Origin: Metapseudomonas sp043392685
Lineage (GTDB): Bacteria; Pseudomonadota; Gammaproteobacteria; Pseudomonadales; Pseudomonadaceae
Assembly (NCBI GenBank): GCA_043392685.1
Contig: JBHZGM010000008.1
Length of the DNA stretch: 64,000 nucleotides
Direction: 5' to 3' (one strand)
In this document: piece after piece, positions 8,111 through 16,213 of the stretch
How the letters are laid out: each line of letters starts with the position of its first letter
Numbering within the stretch: the stretch's first letter is position 1
Notes under the pieces: generated by a model
Told to the model about the DNA's origin: nothing
Seen by the model: the letters and a program-made list of their open reading frames with translations, nothing else
Database searches by the model: none
Position numbers and translations under genes: made by a program

Positions 8111-8410
8111 TTAGGGGAGGACCTGCCTGAACGGCTTGACTACCACCTCGGCGTAGACGCCGGCGGCGCGGTAGGGGTCGGCGTCGGCCCAGGCCTTGGC
8201 GGCCTCCAGGGATTCGAACTCGGCGACGATCAGGCTGCCGGTGAAGCCCGCGCTGCCCGGATCATTGCTGTCCACGGCCGGGTGCGGGCCAGCCAGCACG
8301 ATGCGGCCTTCGGCTTTCAGTTGCTCCAGGCGTGCGAGATGGGCGGGGCGGGCGGCGAGGCGGTTTTCCAGGGAACCGGCAACGTCAGTGGCGATGATGG
8401 CGTAGAGCAT
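8111..8410 (-). CDS. yciI: YciI family protein
   Basis: The 99-residue protein matches YciI: MLYAIIATDVAGSLENRLAA at the start, HLARLEQLKAEG, GPHPA and DPYRAAGVYAEVVVKPF. The family has a ferredoxin-like fold with a conserved His-Asp pair in a putative active site and may act as a small hydrolase or dehydrochlorinase-like enzyme; the real substrate is unknown. It lies 8 nt downstream of yciB, the same pairing found in many gammaproteobacteria, so the two are likely one operon. Confidence 0.9.
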   Translation of the reverse strand: MLYAIIATDVAGSLENRLAARPAHLARLEQLKAEGRIVLAGPHPAVDSNDPGSAGFTGSLIVAEFESLEAAKAWADADPYRAAGVYAEVVVKPFRQVLP

Positions 8411-8418
8411 GGCAATCC

Positions 8419-9009
8419 TTACTGTTGGGGCTTTTCGGTTTCGCCGTCGTGGATATGGCGGGCCAGGTAGACGCCCTGGCCGACCAGGAAGAGCACGGTC
8501 ATGCCGAGGCTGCCGAAGACTTTGAAGTCCACCCAGAACTCGTGGAAGGTGAAGGCTACGAACAGGTTGGCGAAGCCACAGACCAGGAAGAACGCGATCC
8601 AGGCCAGGTTCAGGCGAATCCAGATGGCCTGCGGCAGGTTCAGGGCATGGCCCATCATGCGCTGGATCAGGGGCTTGTCGCCGATGAAGTGGCTGCCGGC
8701 GAAGGCCAGGGCGAAGAGCCAGTTCACCACCGGCGCCTTCCATTTGAGGAAGGTTTCGCTGTGGAAGGCCAGGGTCATGCCGCCGAACACCAGGCAGGCC
8801 ACCAGGGTCAGCCACTGGCCTTTTTCCAGGCGGCGCTGGAGCAGGAAGATGGTGCCGTAGACGATCACCGAGCTGACGATCAGAACCGCTGTGGCGCTGA
8901 AAATACCGCCTAGCATATAGGTATGCCCGGCCAGCTCGACGGCGCGTGGTTCCAGTTTGTAGACGATGAAGAAAAGGATAAGCGGGATGAAGTCGATGAA
9001 TTGTTTCAC
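8419..9009 (-). CDS. yciB: Inner-membrane septation/intracellular-growth protein YciB
   Basis: The 196-residue protein is polytopic, with five or six helices, and carries the YciB/IspZ signatures KQFIDFIPLILFF, GGMTLAFHSETFLKWK and FVAFTFHEFWVDFK. YciB supports envelope biogenesis and septation; in E. coli it interacts genetically with the cardiolipin-linked protein DcrB. I start at the GTG at 9009 because family members begin with (M/V)KQFIDF; an upstream in-frame TTG would add residues outside the family alignment. It diverges from rnm with only 66 bp between starts. Confidence 0.9.
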   Translation of the reverse strand: MKQFIDFIPLILFFIVYKLEPRAVELAGHTYMLGGIFSATAVLIVSSVIVYGTIFLLQRRLEKGQWLTLVACLVFGGMTLAFHSETFLKWKAPVVNWLFALAFAGSHFIGDKPLIQRMMGHALNLPQAIWIRLNLAWIAFFLVCGFANLFVAFTFHEFWVDFKVFGSLGMTVLFLVGQGVYLARHIHDGETEKPQQ

Positions 9010-9075
9010 GGCGGCAGCCAGAAGCGGGATGTGGCGGCATAATAACAAACCATTCCCCTAGCGAAAGCAGAGCCC

Positions 9076-9942
9076 ATGCAGATCGACCTGCACTGCCACA
9101 GTACGGCCTCAGACGGTGCCCTGGCCCCCGCAGCCCTGGTCGCCCGCGCCCATGAGCGCGGCGTGCGCCTGCTCGCGCTGACCGACCACGACACCCTGGA
9201 AGGCCTCGACGAGGCCCGTGCAGCGGCCCAGGCGCTGGACATGCAGCTGATCAACGGTATCGAGCTGTCCTGCACCTGGGGTGGCGCCACCATTCATGTA
9301 CTGGGTTACGCCTTCGTTGCCGACGCGCCGGCCCTGGTCAAGGCCATCGCCGACCTGCGTCAGGGACGCTGGTCGCGTGCCGAGGAGATCGCCCGGCGCC
9401 TGGCCGCCAAGGGTATGCCGGGCGCGCTGGAGGGCGCACGGGCAGTGCAGCAGGAGCTGGGGGACAGCGGCAACGCGCCAGCGCGCCCGCATTTCGCCGA
9501 GTTTCTCGTTCGCGCGGGTTATGCCAGCGACCGCGCCGAAGCCTTCCGCAAATGGCTGGGCGCCGGAAAGCTGGGGGACGTGAAGCAGCATTGGCCAACC
9601 CTGGCCGAAGCGGTGGGCACCTTGCGCGCTGCGGGCGCCTGGATCAGCCTGGCGCACCCCTGGCAGTACAACTTCACCGGCGCCAAGCGGCGCCGGCTGG
9701 TGGCAGATTTCATTCAGGCTGGCGGTCACGCTCTGGAAGTGGTGAACGGCCTGCAGCCTGCGGAGCAGGTGGGAAGCCTGGCTGTGCTGGCGCGAGAATT
9801 CGGCATGCTGGTCAGTGCCGGTAGTGACTTCCATGCACCCTGCGATTGGTCGGATCTGGGCATGTACCGACCCTTGCCGGATGACCTGCCGCCGATCTGG
9901 GGGCGCTTCCGCCATGCACACAGCCCTATTGCTGCCCTCTGA
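9076..9942 (+). CDS. rnm: PHP-domain 5'-3' exoribonuclease / 3',5'-nucleotide bisphosphate phosphatase (YciV/TrpH)
   Basis: A 288-residue PHP phosphoesterase. IDLHCHSTASDGAL supplies the first metal-binding histidines, LTDHDTLEGL the second motif, WISLAHPWQYNFTG the third, and SAGSDFHAP the last. The E. coli homologue (YciV, RNase AM) matures the 5' ends of ribosomal RNAs and degrades short RNAs and pAp; the specific role here is inferred from family membership. The gene is followed 13 nt later by the YciO-like gene, the conserved neighbour. Confidence 0.9.
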   Translation: MQIDLHCHSTASDGALAPAALVARAHERGVRLLALTDHDTLEGLDEARAAAQALDMQLINGIELSCTWGGATIHVLGYAFVADAPALVKAIADLRQGRWSRAEEIARRLAAKGMPGALEGARAVQQELGDSGNAPARPHFAEFLVRAGYASDRAEAFRKWLGAGKLGDVKQHWPTLAEAVGTLRAAGAWISLAHPWQYNFTGAKRRRLVADFIQAGGHALEVVNGLQPAEQVGSLAVLAREFGMLVSAGSDFHAPCDWSDLGMYRPLPDDLPPIWGRFRHAHSPIAAL

Positions 9943-9955
9943 ACAGGGAGACATC

Positions 9956-10585
9956 GTGAGTCAATTTTTCCAGATTCATCCGGAAAATCCGCAGCCACGC
10001 CTGATCAAACAGGCCGTGGAGATCATCAAGGCGGGTGGGGTGATCGTCTATCCCACCGATTCGTCCTACGCCCTGGGTTGCCTGATCGGCGACAAGGGGG
10101 CGGTCGAACGCATTCGCCGACTGCGCCGGCTGGATGAAAAACACAACTTCACCCTGGTGTGCCGGGATCTGTCCGAGATCGGGGTGTTCGCCAAGGTGGA
10201 TACCGCCGCGTTTCGCCTGATCAAGGCGCATACGCCCGGTCCCTACACCTTCATTCTCAGTGCCACGCGTGAAGTCCCGCGCATGCTGATGCACCCGAAG
10301 CGGCGCACCATCGGCATACGGGTGCCGGATCACCCCATCGCCCTGGCGCTGCTGGAGCAGCTGGGCGCGCCCCTGATGAGCACCAGCCTGATCCTGCCGG
10401 GCGAAGACCTGCCCATGAGCGACCCTTACGAGATGCGGCAGATCCTCGAGCATCAGGTGGACCTGATCATCGATGGCGGCCACGGGGGGATGGCGGCCTC
10501 CACCGTGATCAACCTCTCCGAAGGCAAGCCCGAGGTGGTGCGCGTGGGCTGCGGCGACCCGCAGCCCTTCCTGGACGAGGAGTGA
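9956..10585 (+). CDS. YciO/Sua5/TsaC-family threonylcarbamoyl-AMP synthase-like protein
   Basis: The 209-residue protein has the YrdC/Sua5 fold signatures: GGVIVYPTDSSYALGC, RRLRRLDEKHNFTLVCRDLSEI (with the KxR-type and nucleotide-binding residues) and a C-terminal ST(V)INLSEGKPEVVRVG motif. True TsaC makes the threonylcarbamoyl-AMP used for the t6A tRNA modification. YciO paralogues such as this, located after rnm, show weak or unproven activity in E. coli. The start is the GTG at 9956 preceded by CAGGGAGA; the longer in-frame upstream reading enters the rnm coding region and is unlikely. Confidence 0.88.
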   Translation: MSQFFQIHPENPQPRLIKQAVEIIKAGGVIVYPTDSSYALGCLIGDKGAVERIRRLRRLDEKHNFTLVCRDLSEIGVFAKVDTAAFRLIKAHTPGPYTFILSATREVPRMLMHPKRRTIGIRVPDHPIALALLEQLGAPLMSTSLILPGEDLPMSDPYEMRQILEHQVDLIIDGGHGGMAASTVINLSEGKPEVVRVGCGDPQPFLDEE

Positions 10586-10594
10586 CGGCGCCGC

Positions 10595-10951
10595 CTAGAG
10601 CAGGATCGCCACCAGGATGATCACCAGCAGGATGATGATGAAGTCGGTGCTGCTGATGTTCCCGCCCGCAGGCGCCACACTCATCTTCTGCGCCAGCTGG
10701 GCGGCTTCCTCGTTGGTCAGGGCCTTTGCCCTGGCGCGGGCCGTGGCGGCATCCACGCCCATCGCGCGCATCTGGTCCTGAACCTCGGCTCTGCTCAGAA
10801 AGGCGTCGATCCGGGCTCGATCGCCGGTTTGTTGCTGGGTGGAGACCGCTTCGTCGGTGCCAATCATGCCTGCCTGTGCCGTTGTCGCCGGCAGCAGGGT
10901 GAGGCAGACGAGCACGAGGACGGCACTGAACATCAGGGTTAAGAGTTTCAT
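10595..10951 (-). CDS. PA2779-family small exported membrane protein
   Basis: The 118-residue product has a signal-like N-terminus (KLLTLMFSAVLVLVCLTLL, then ATTAQAGMIGT), a charged helical middle with RARIDAFLSRAEVQDQMRAMGV, and a very hydrophobic C-terminal anchor (FIIILLVIILVAILL). This matches the PA2779 family (DUF6627). Family members I know of usually sit next to a PA2778-type cysteine peptidase gene; no such gene is here. GGAGG six nucleotides upstream selects the ATG at 10951. It is convergent with the YciO-like gene (9-nt gap) and diverges from scpA. Function unknown. Confidence 0.75.
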   Translation of the reverse strand: MKLLTLMFSAVLVLVCLTLLPATTAQAGMIGTDEAVSTQQQTGDRARIDAFLSRAEVQDQMRAMGVDAATARARAKALTNEEAAQLAQKMSVAPAGGNISSTDFIIILLVIILVAILL

Positions 10952-11087
10952 TTGAACCTCCATGAGCGCTTCGCTCCAAACCTGACCAGGGGTGCTGCGT
11001 CGTACTTTTTTAGTCTGGCACATGGTGCTAATTTGCCCGCTTTCCCGCCGGCCGGTCCTTGCCGGCAGGCCTGATCGAGAGACCCCG

Positions 11088-11915
11088 ATGCACGAAACAC
11101 CGCCAACCGAGTCGCCGGATCCCCAGGCGGGCGCCCAGCAGGAGCTGCCTTTCGCCCTGGTCTACGGCCAGGCGGTGACCGAGTTGCCGCAGGATCTCTA
11201 TATCCCGCCGGATGCGCTGGAGGTCTTCCTCGAAGCCTTCGAGGGCCCGCTCGACCTGCTGCTCTACCTGATCCGCAAGCAGAACATCGACATCCTCGAC
11301 ATTCCCGTGGCCGCCATCACCCACCAGTACATGGCTTATGTCGAGCTGATGAAGTCGGTGCGCCTGGAGCTGGCCGCCGAATACCTGGTGATGGCCGCCA
11401 TGCTGGCCGAGATCAAGTCGCGCATGCTGCTGCCGCGTTCGAACGAGGCGGAAGAAGAGGAAGAAGACCCGCGCGCCGAGTTGATCCGCCGTCTGCAGGA
11501 GTACGAGCGCTTCAAGGCCGCCGCCGAAGGCATCGACGAGCTGCCGCGGGTCGGGCGCGACCTGATCGTGCCGCGTCTGGAGGCCCCGGATGCGCGGGCG
11601 CGCAAGCTGCTGCCGGACGTGGCGCTGGAAGAAGTGCTGCTGTCCATGGCTGAAGTGCTGCGCCGTGCCGACATGTTCGAGAGCCACCAGGTGACCCGCG
11701 AGGCGCTGTCCACCCGTGAGCGCATGAGCGAGGTGCTGGAAAGGCTGAAAGGCGGTGCCTTCGTGCCCTTTGTCGCGCTGTTCACGCTAGAGGAGGGGCG
11801 CCTTGGCGTGGTCGTCACCTTCATGGCGGTGCTCGAGCTGATCAAGGAACAGTTGGTGGAACTTGTGCAGAATGAACCCTTCGCCCCCATCCATGTGCGC
11901 GCCAGAGCCGAGTAG
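11088..11915 (+). CDS. scpA: Segregation and condensation protein A (kleisin)
   Basis: The 275-residue product is the kleisin of the Smc-ScpAB condensin, which bridges Smc heads during chromosome organisation. The family core begins at FLEAFEGPLDLLLYLIRKQNIDILDIP and continues with AAEYLVMAAMLAEIKSRMLLP; the C-terminal winged helix (EVLERLKGGAFVPF) binds an Smc head. An extra about 40-residue N-terminal segment precedes the core. The ATG at 11088 is chosen over upstream alternatives that reach into the divergent promoter space. It is directly followed by scpB with no gap. Confidence 0.93.
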   Translation: MHETPPTESPDPQAGAQQELPFALVYGQAVTELPQDLYIPPDALEVFLEAFEGPLDLLLYLIRKQNIDILDIPVAAITHQYMAYVELMKSVRLELAAEYLVMAAMLAEIKSRMLLPRSNEAEEEEEDPRAELIRRLQEYERFKAAAEGIDELPRVGRDLIVPRLEAPDARARKLLPDVALEEVLLSMAEVLRRADMFESHQVTREALSTRERMSEVLERLKGGAFVPFVALFTLEEGRLGVVVTFMAVLELIKEQLVELVQNEPFAPIHVRARAE

Positions 11916-12704
11916 ATGAACCTCAACGACCCCAAGGAACTCGCCTCGTTGCTGGAAGCCTTTCTCCTGGCTTCCGGCAAGCCCCTGTCGCTGGAGCGTA
12001 TGGCCGAACTCTTCGAAGAGGCCGAGCGTCCCGAGCTGTCGGTGATTCGCTCCGCGCTGGCGATCCTGGGCAAGAGTTGCGAAAAGCGCGCATTCGAACT
12101 TCGCGAGGTGGCTTCCGGCTACCGCCTGCAGGTGCGCGAGCGGTTCTCGCCCTGGGTCGGCCGTCTCTGGGAGGAGCGTCCGCAACGTTACTCCCGCGCC
12201 ATGCTGGAAACCCTGGCGCTGGTGGCATACCGCCAGCCCATCACCCGTGGCGAGATCGAAGACATTCGTGGCGTGGCGGTCAACAGCCAGATCGTCAAGA
12301 CGCTGCTGGAGCGCGAGTGGATTCGCGTGGTCGGCTACCGCGATGTGCCTGGCAAACCGGCGATGTTCGCTACCACTCGCGCCTTCCTCGACCACTTCAA
12401 CCTCAAGAGCCTGGAAGAGCTGCCGCCACTGGCCGCCCTGCGCGAGCTCGAGCCGGAGCCGGTGCTGGCCATGGAAGATGGCGAGGCGCCGGTCCCCGAA
12501 GAATTGCAGGCCCGTGCCGATGCCGAGCTGCCGGAGGAACCGCGCGAGGAAACCAGCTTCCGCAGCCTGCTGGCGGAACTGGACATCATGGAAGAAGGCC
12601 TGAAGACCGACTTCGACGACCTGCTGCTCACCGCGGATGACGATGCAGCCGAGGCTGCGGCGCAAGAAGACGACGAATCGCTGCCGGACGAAACCCTGCA
12701 ATGA
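11916..12704 (+). CDS. scpB: Segregation and condensation protein B
   Basis: ScpB is the dimeric kite subunit that wraps the kleisin ScpA. The 262-residue product has two winged-helix domains over about residues 1-165: LLEAFLLASGKPLSLERM, RAMLETLALVAYRQPITRGEIEDIRG and YRDVPGKPAMFATT are diagnostic. A long acidic tail of about 90 residues follows (rich in Glu/Asp/Pro, ending DDESLPDETLQ), common in Pseudomonas but absent from Bacillus ScpB. Its ATG immediately follows the scpA stop, indicating translational coupling. Confidence 0.93.
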   Translation: MNLNDPKELASLLEAFLLASGKPLSLERMAELFEEAERPELSVIRSALAILGKSCEKRAFELREVASGYRLQVRERFSPWVGRLWEERPQRYSRAMLETLALVAYRQPITRGEIEDIRGVAVNSQIVKTLLEREWIRVVGYRDVPGKPAMFATTRAFLDHFNLKSLEELPPLAALRELEPEPVLAMEDGEAPVPEELQARADAELPEEPREETSFRSLLAELDIMEEGLKTDFDDLLLTADDDAAEAAAQEDDESLPDETLQ

Positions 12705-12763
12705 TCGCCGCCGGTCAGCGGCGAGGCTCACCGGCGCATTGCTCAACTAGCCTGAGTGCCAGC

Positions 12764-12789
12764 GGCCGCGTATGATGCGCGGCCTTTTT
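12764..12789 (+). terminator. Hairpin with T-tract between scpB and rluB
   Basis: GGCCGCG (12764-12770) pairs with CGCGGCC (12778-12784) around a 7-nt loop and is followed by TTTTT. It fits a terminator for scpAB. The loop also contains TATGAT (12771-12776), which could serve as a -10 element for rluB, so the site may do both. Confidence 0.55.
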
Positions 12790-12813
12790 ACTGCTACACC
12801 GGGAGGTGCCCAG

Positions 12814-13962
12814 ATGAGTGAAGTCCAATACAGCCCCGCAGGGGAGAAGCTGCAGAAGGTCCTGGCCCGCATGGGGCTGGCTTCTCGCCGCGATATCGAG
12901 GCCTGGATCAGCGAAGGCCGGGTGAAGGTCAACGGCGAACCCGCCACCCTCGGCCAGCGCGTCGACAGCCATGACGCCATCAGCGTCGACGGCCGCCTGC
13001 TCAAGCGCGAAGAGGAAGCCGAAAACGTTCGTCGCGTGCTGATCTACAACAAGCCGGAAGGCGAAGTCTGTACCCGCGATGATCCGGAAGGCCGTCCTAC
13101 CGTTTTCGAGCGTCTGCCGCGCACGAAGGTCGGCCGCTGGATCAACGTCGGCCGCCTGGACATCAACACCACCGGCCTGCTGCTGTTCACCACCGACGGT
13201 GAGCTGGCCAACCGCCTGATGCACCCTTCCTACGAGATGGACCGCGAGTACGCGGTGCGTGTGCGTGGTGAGGTCACCGAGGAAATGCTCGAGAACCTCA
13301 AGCGTGGCGTGATGCTGGAGGATGGTCCGGCGAAGTTCACCGACATCCAGGAAGCGCCTGGCGGCGATGGCCTCAACCACTGGTACCACTGCGTGGTGAT
13401 GGAAGGTCGTAACCGTGAAGTGCGTCGCCTGTGGGAGTCCCAGGGCCTGGTGGTCAGCCGCCTGAAGCGCGTGCGTTTTGGCCCGGTGTTCATCACCTCC
13501 GACCTGACCATGGGGCGCTGGCGCGAAATGAGCCAGAGCGAAGTGGACATTCTCAGCGCCGAAGTCGGTCTCGCGCCTGTGGCCCTGCCGGCCATGAAGA
13601 GCAAATTCCGCGAAAAGCTCGACCGCCTGCAGCGCAAGTCGCCGAAGCCGACGGGCGTCCGGGCTCCGCGCCGCGAAGACGACGAGCGCCCCGCTCGCGG
13701 CCCGCGTCGTGAAGGCGATGAGCGCCCGGCTCGTGGCCAGCGCCGTGAGGGTGACGAGCGTCCGGCCCGTGCGCCGCGTGGCACGCCGGTTGCCGATCGT
13801 CCGCGTGACGTGAACAAGAAGCGTCCGACCAAGCCCCAGGGCGAGCGTCCGGCCGTCGAACTGGCCGATCGTCCGGCTCGCAAGCCCCAGCGTCCGCAGC
13901 ACAAGCGCAGCGGCCCGCCTCGCGGCGAAGGCCAGCGCCCGGGGTTCGGTCGCAAGCGCTGA
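12814..13962 (+). CDS. rluB: 23S rRNA pseudouridine(2605) synthase RluB
   Basis: A 382-residue RsuA/RluB-type pseudouridine synthase that modifies helix 89-90 of 23S rRNA. The N-terminal S4 domain (GEKLQKVLARMGLASRRDIE and the KVNGE motif) is followed by the catalytic domain, with active-site Asp in VGRLDINTTGLLLFT and later GRNREVRRLWESQGL. After about residue 270 a long basic, low-complexity tail carries three 12-residue repeats of the RREGDERPARGx type and then RPxxKP-like segments. The ATG at 12814 is preceded by GGGAGG. A strong terminator follows. Confidence 0.94.
   Translation: MSEVQYSPAGEKLQKVLARMGLASRRDIEAWISEGRVKVNGEPATLGQRVDSHDAISVDGRLLKREEEAENVRRVLIYNKPEGEVCTRDDPEGRPTVFERLPRTKVGRWINVGRLDINTTGLLLFTTDGELANRLMHPSYEMDREYAVRVRGEVTEEMLENLKRGVMLEDGPAKFTDIQEAPGGDGLNHWYHCVVMEGRNREVRRLWESQGLVVSRLKRVRFGPVFITSDLTMGRWREMSQSEVDILSAEVGLAPVALPAMKSKFREKLDRLQRKSPKPTGVRAPRREDDERPARGPRREGDERPARGQRREGDERPARAPRGTPVADRPRDVNKKRPTKPQGERPAVELADRPARKPQRPQHKRSGPPRGEGQRPGFGRKR
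13669..13776 (+). repeat. Three tandem 36-bp coding repeats in the rluB tail
   Basis: Codons 286-321 encode RREDDERPARGP, RREGDERPARGQ and RREGDERPARAP, three in-frame copies of a 12-residue Arg-rich unit. This is a likely RNA-binding, disordered region whose copy number may vary between strains. Confidence 0.8.
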
Positions 13963-13977
13963 TAACCGGTGAAATGA

Positions 13978-14008
13978 AGAAGGGGCTCGGATGAGCCCCT
14001 TCTTTTTT
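13978..14008 (+). terminator. Rho-independent terminator of rluB
   Basis: AGAAGGGGCTC (13978-13988) and GAGCCCCTTCT (13993-14003) form a perfect 11-bp stem with a 4-nt loop, followed by a T-run to 14008. Confidence 0.92.
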
Positions 14009-14014
14009 GTTTTT

Positions 14015-14146
14015 GTGCGAATTCATTCGCGAATAAATTCGCTCACAAGACGGGAGGCCATTGGGTCGGGCGGTGCTTTGCAAGCTTGCGAAATCCAACG
14101 CAGCGGACGTTCGGTGTTGGGCCTCGTTCCTCGGACCAACCTACGG
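14015..14146 (-). repeat. Composite REP-like repeat, family B, copy 2
   Basis: This copy is in the opposite orientation to 2631-2775. The palindromic end is GCGAATTC (14017-14024) ... AAATTCGC (14035-14042). Reading the minus strand away from it gives the same order of blocks: GACCCAA, GCAAGCTTGC, CCGCTGCGTTGG, GAGGCCCAAC and GGTTGGTCCGAGGAA. It again occupies the space between two convergent genes (rluB and the GGDEF gene). Confidence 0.75.
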
Positions 14147-14173
14147 AGCCTTCCCGATTGTCGATGGCGGCAC

Positions 14174-15100
14174 TTATCCCGCCATGGACAGCCGATTGCG
14201 GCCTTCGCGCTTGGCCACGTAGAGGGCGTTGTCCGCCCGGCGCAGCAGGCTCTCCACTGATTCCCCCGGCAGCAGGGTGGCGCAACCGAGGCTGATGGAC
14301 AGCTCCAGCGGGCGGCCCTGCACTAGGTACTGCAGTTCGAGGATGCCCATGCGCAGGCGCTCGCCTACCAGGGCGGCGGCTTCCCGGCAGGTGCCGGAGA
14401 GCAGCACGAGGAATTCCTCGCCGCCGAAGCGGAACACCATGTCGACATTGCGCAGGCGGGCCTTGAGCGTATTGGCTACCGCCTTCAGGACCTCGTCGCC
14501 GGTGCCGTGGCCGAATTCGTCGTTGATGCGCTTGAAGTGGTCGATGTCCAGCATCAGTACCGATATCGGTTGCCGGTTGCGTCGAGCGAGATCGACTTCG
14601 CGCTGCAGCGCCTGCTCCATGGCGATGCGATTGCCGGTGTCGGTCAGCGGATCGCGCAGGGCGCTGCGGATGGCGGCGCGGTAGAGCAGGGCGTTGCGCA
14701 GCGGGAAGAGCAGGGTGGCGAGCAGGGATTCCAGCTGGTTCAGCTCGTGTTCGTCGAAGCGCTGGTTGCGACGGAAGATCAGTTCACCCAGGTACTCGCC
14801 TTCGTGGGTCAGGCGATAGCCGGCCGAATGGCTCGAACGGCCACCGTACTCCAGGCGCAGGTCGCTGCTCTGGTGCTGGTAGCCCAGGGCATCGAGGGGC
14901 ACCAGGCGCTGAACCTCGCTGAAGAACAGGCTGACGATGCGCTCCACTTCCAGGCTGGTCTGCAATTGCAGCGTCAGATGACGACGCAGCTCCGCCAGGC
15001 TGACAGGGCGCAGCTTGGGCTCGCGCTTGCTGGAGAAGCCGAGGCGCTGCAGCTTGGCGGCGTCGAAGTCGATGGTGTTGGAGCGGTTGGGAGGAACCAT
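14174..15100 (-). CDS. GGDEF diguanylate cyclase
   Basis: The 308-residue cytosolic protein has an N-terminal GAF-like sensory region (about 45-140) and a C-terminal GGDEF domain (about 148-308). The active-site motif is GGEEF at 226-230. A product-inhibition I-site RNVD sits at 217-220, exactly five residues upstream. MLDIDHFKRINDEFGHGTGD carries the metal and substrate residues. It should make cyclic-di-GMP with feedback control. No membrane helix is present. It is a single gene, and its position next to rluB is conserved in P. aeruginosa. The input signal is unknown. Confidence 0.92.
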   Translation of the reverse strand: MVPPNRSNTIDFDAAKLQRLGFSSKREPKLRPVSLAELRRHLTLQLQTSLEVERIVSLFFSEVQRLVPLDALGYQHQSSDLRLEYGGRSSHSAGYRLTHEGEYLGELIFRRNQRFDEHELNQLESLLATLLFPLRNALLYRAAIRSALRDPLTDTGNRIAMEQALQREVDLARRNRQPISVLMLDIDHFKRINDEFGHGTGDEVLKAVANTLKARLRNVDMVFRFGGEEFLVLLSGTCREAAALVGERLRMGILELQYLVQGRPLELSISLGCATLLPGESVESLLRRADNALYVAKREGRNRLSMAG

Positions 15101-15308
15101 TGAGTTGAGCCTCTGACGCGAAATGCGACGACACCAGGCATAGAGCCATTTTCGTGCCAGGCGTTCGTGATCTCTGAAATTGCTTTAATTTCAATAAATT
15201 ATGGTTTTGTTGCGCATTTTGCCGGCAAGCCTTTGCCGGTCTGATGGCGAAATAATGGCAACGTGATGCCGTTCACAGGGAGGGGCCGCCGGGAAACTGG
15301 CGGAGGCT

Positions 15309-15330
15309 GCGGCGGTCGGATGACCGCCGC
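15309..15330 (-). terminator. GC-rich hairpin downstream of yciK
   Basis: GCGGCGGTC (15309-15317) and GACCGCCGC (15322-15330) form a perfect 9-bp stem, 10 nt after the yciK stop. There is no T-run, so termination or 3'-end protection is only possible. The rest of 15101-15339 holds an AT-rich promoter-like stretch upstream of the GGDEF gene and no ORF. Confidence 0.45.
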
Positions 15331-15339
15331 GGAGGGAGG

Positions 15340-16080
15340 TCATTGCGCGTCGAAAGCCTGGCCGTTCACACCGGCGCTATCCGGCCCCATGAGATAGAGG
15401 TAGACCGGCATGATTGCCGCAGGTTCCGGATTGGTTTCGGGGTTTTCACCCGGATAGGCCTGCGCGCGCATGCTGGTGCGGGTGGCGCCGGGGTTCACGC
15501 TGTTGGCGCGCACGTTGGCAACGCCGTCCACTTCATCGGCCAGGACCTGCATCAGGCCCTCGGTGGCGAACTTGGACACCGCATAGGCGCCCCAGTAGGC
15601 GCGGCCCTTGCGGCCAACACTGCTGGAGGTGAACACCACCGACGCGTCCCTGGACAGCTTCAGCAGCGGTAGCAGGGTGCTGGTCAGCATGAACACGGCG
15701 TTGACGTTGACCTGCATGACGCGCATGAAGTTTTCGCCGGAAAGCTGCTCGATGGGGGTGCGCGGGCCGAGGATGGAAGCGTTGTGCAGCACGCCGTCGA
15801 TGTGCCCGAACTCCGCTTCCAGGGTTGCCGCCAGTTCGTCGTACTGGTGCGGCTGGGCGGTTTCCAGGTTGAAGGGAATGACCGCGGCCTGCGGATAGCC
15901 GGCGGCTTCGATCTCGTCGTAAACGGCGTTCAGGCTGGCTTCGGTCTTGCCCAACAGCAGCACGGTGGCACCGTGGGCGGCGAAGGTCTTGGCGGCGGCG
16001 GCGCCGATGCCACGGCCGGCGCCGGTGACCAGGATCACGCGATCCTTGAGCAGGTCGGGGCGGGCGGAATACTGGAACAT
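15340..16080 (-). CDS. yciK: YciK family short-chain oxidoreductase
   Basis: A 246-residue short-chain dehydrogenase. It has the NADP-binding VTGAGRGIGAAAAKTFAAHG, the structural HNASILGP motif, the catalytic Ser in FTSSSVGRKG and the YxxxK pair in YWGAYAVSKFA, plus NSVNPGATRTSMRAQAYPGE typical of YciK. The substrate is unknown. It lies downstream of mupP and ubiG in the same direction, separated by a degenerate heptamer repeat, an order also found in P. aeruginosa. Start MFQYSARPDLL matches the family. Confidence 0.9.
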   Translation of the reverse strand: MFQYSARPDLLKDRVILVTGAGRGIGAAAAKTFAAHGATVLLLGKTEASLNAVYDEIEAAGYPQAAVIPFNLETAQPHQYDELAATLEAEFGHIDGVLHNASILGPRTPIEQLSGENFMRVMQVNVNAVFMLTSTLLPLLKLSRDASVVFTSSSVGRKGRAYWGAYAVSKFATEGLMQVLADEVDGVANVRANSVNPGATRTSMRAQAYPGENPETNPEPAAIMPVYLYLMGPDSAGVNGQAFDAQ

Positions 16081-16099
16081 AGGGGGGCTCCTTCGGAGA

Positions 16100-16205
16100 G
16101 CTGCAGGTTTTGGGCTTTGGGCTTCAGGCTTCAGGCTGCAGGCTTAAAGAAAAAATCCAGAAATGCGCTGGGGCGCCAGCGTGGCCTGCCGCCTGCCGCC
16201 TGCCG
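16100..16205. repeat. Degenerate CAGGCTG/CTGCCGC heptamer tract
   Basis: Between mupP and yciK the sequence contains runs of a degenerate 7-mer: GGGCTTT, GGGCTTC, AGGCTTC, AGGCTGC, AGGCTTA, then after about 40 nt CTGCCGC repeated. The same type of tract occurs at 25441-25521. It has no open reading frame of interest. Confidence 0.7.
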
Positions 16206-16213
16206 CCGCTGCA

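Noticed and set aside
8111..9040. A single 309-residue protein combining a Pro/Arg-rich segment with YciI
   Set aside because: The N-terminal part is the yciB region read in the wrong frame; YciI starts at its own ATG at 8410.
16100..16205. CRISPR-like array
   Set aside because: The repeats are 7-nt, degenerate and contiguous, with no spacers of constant length and no cas genes nearby.
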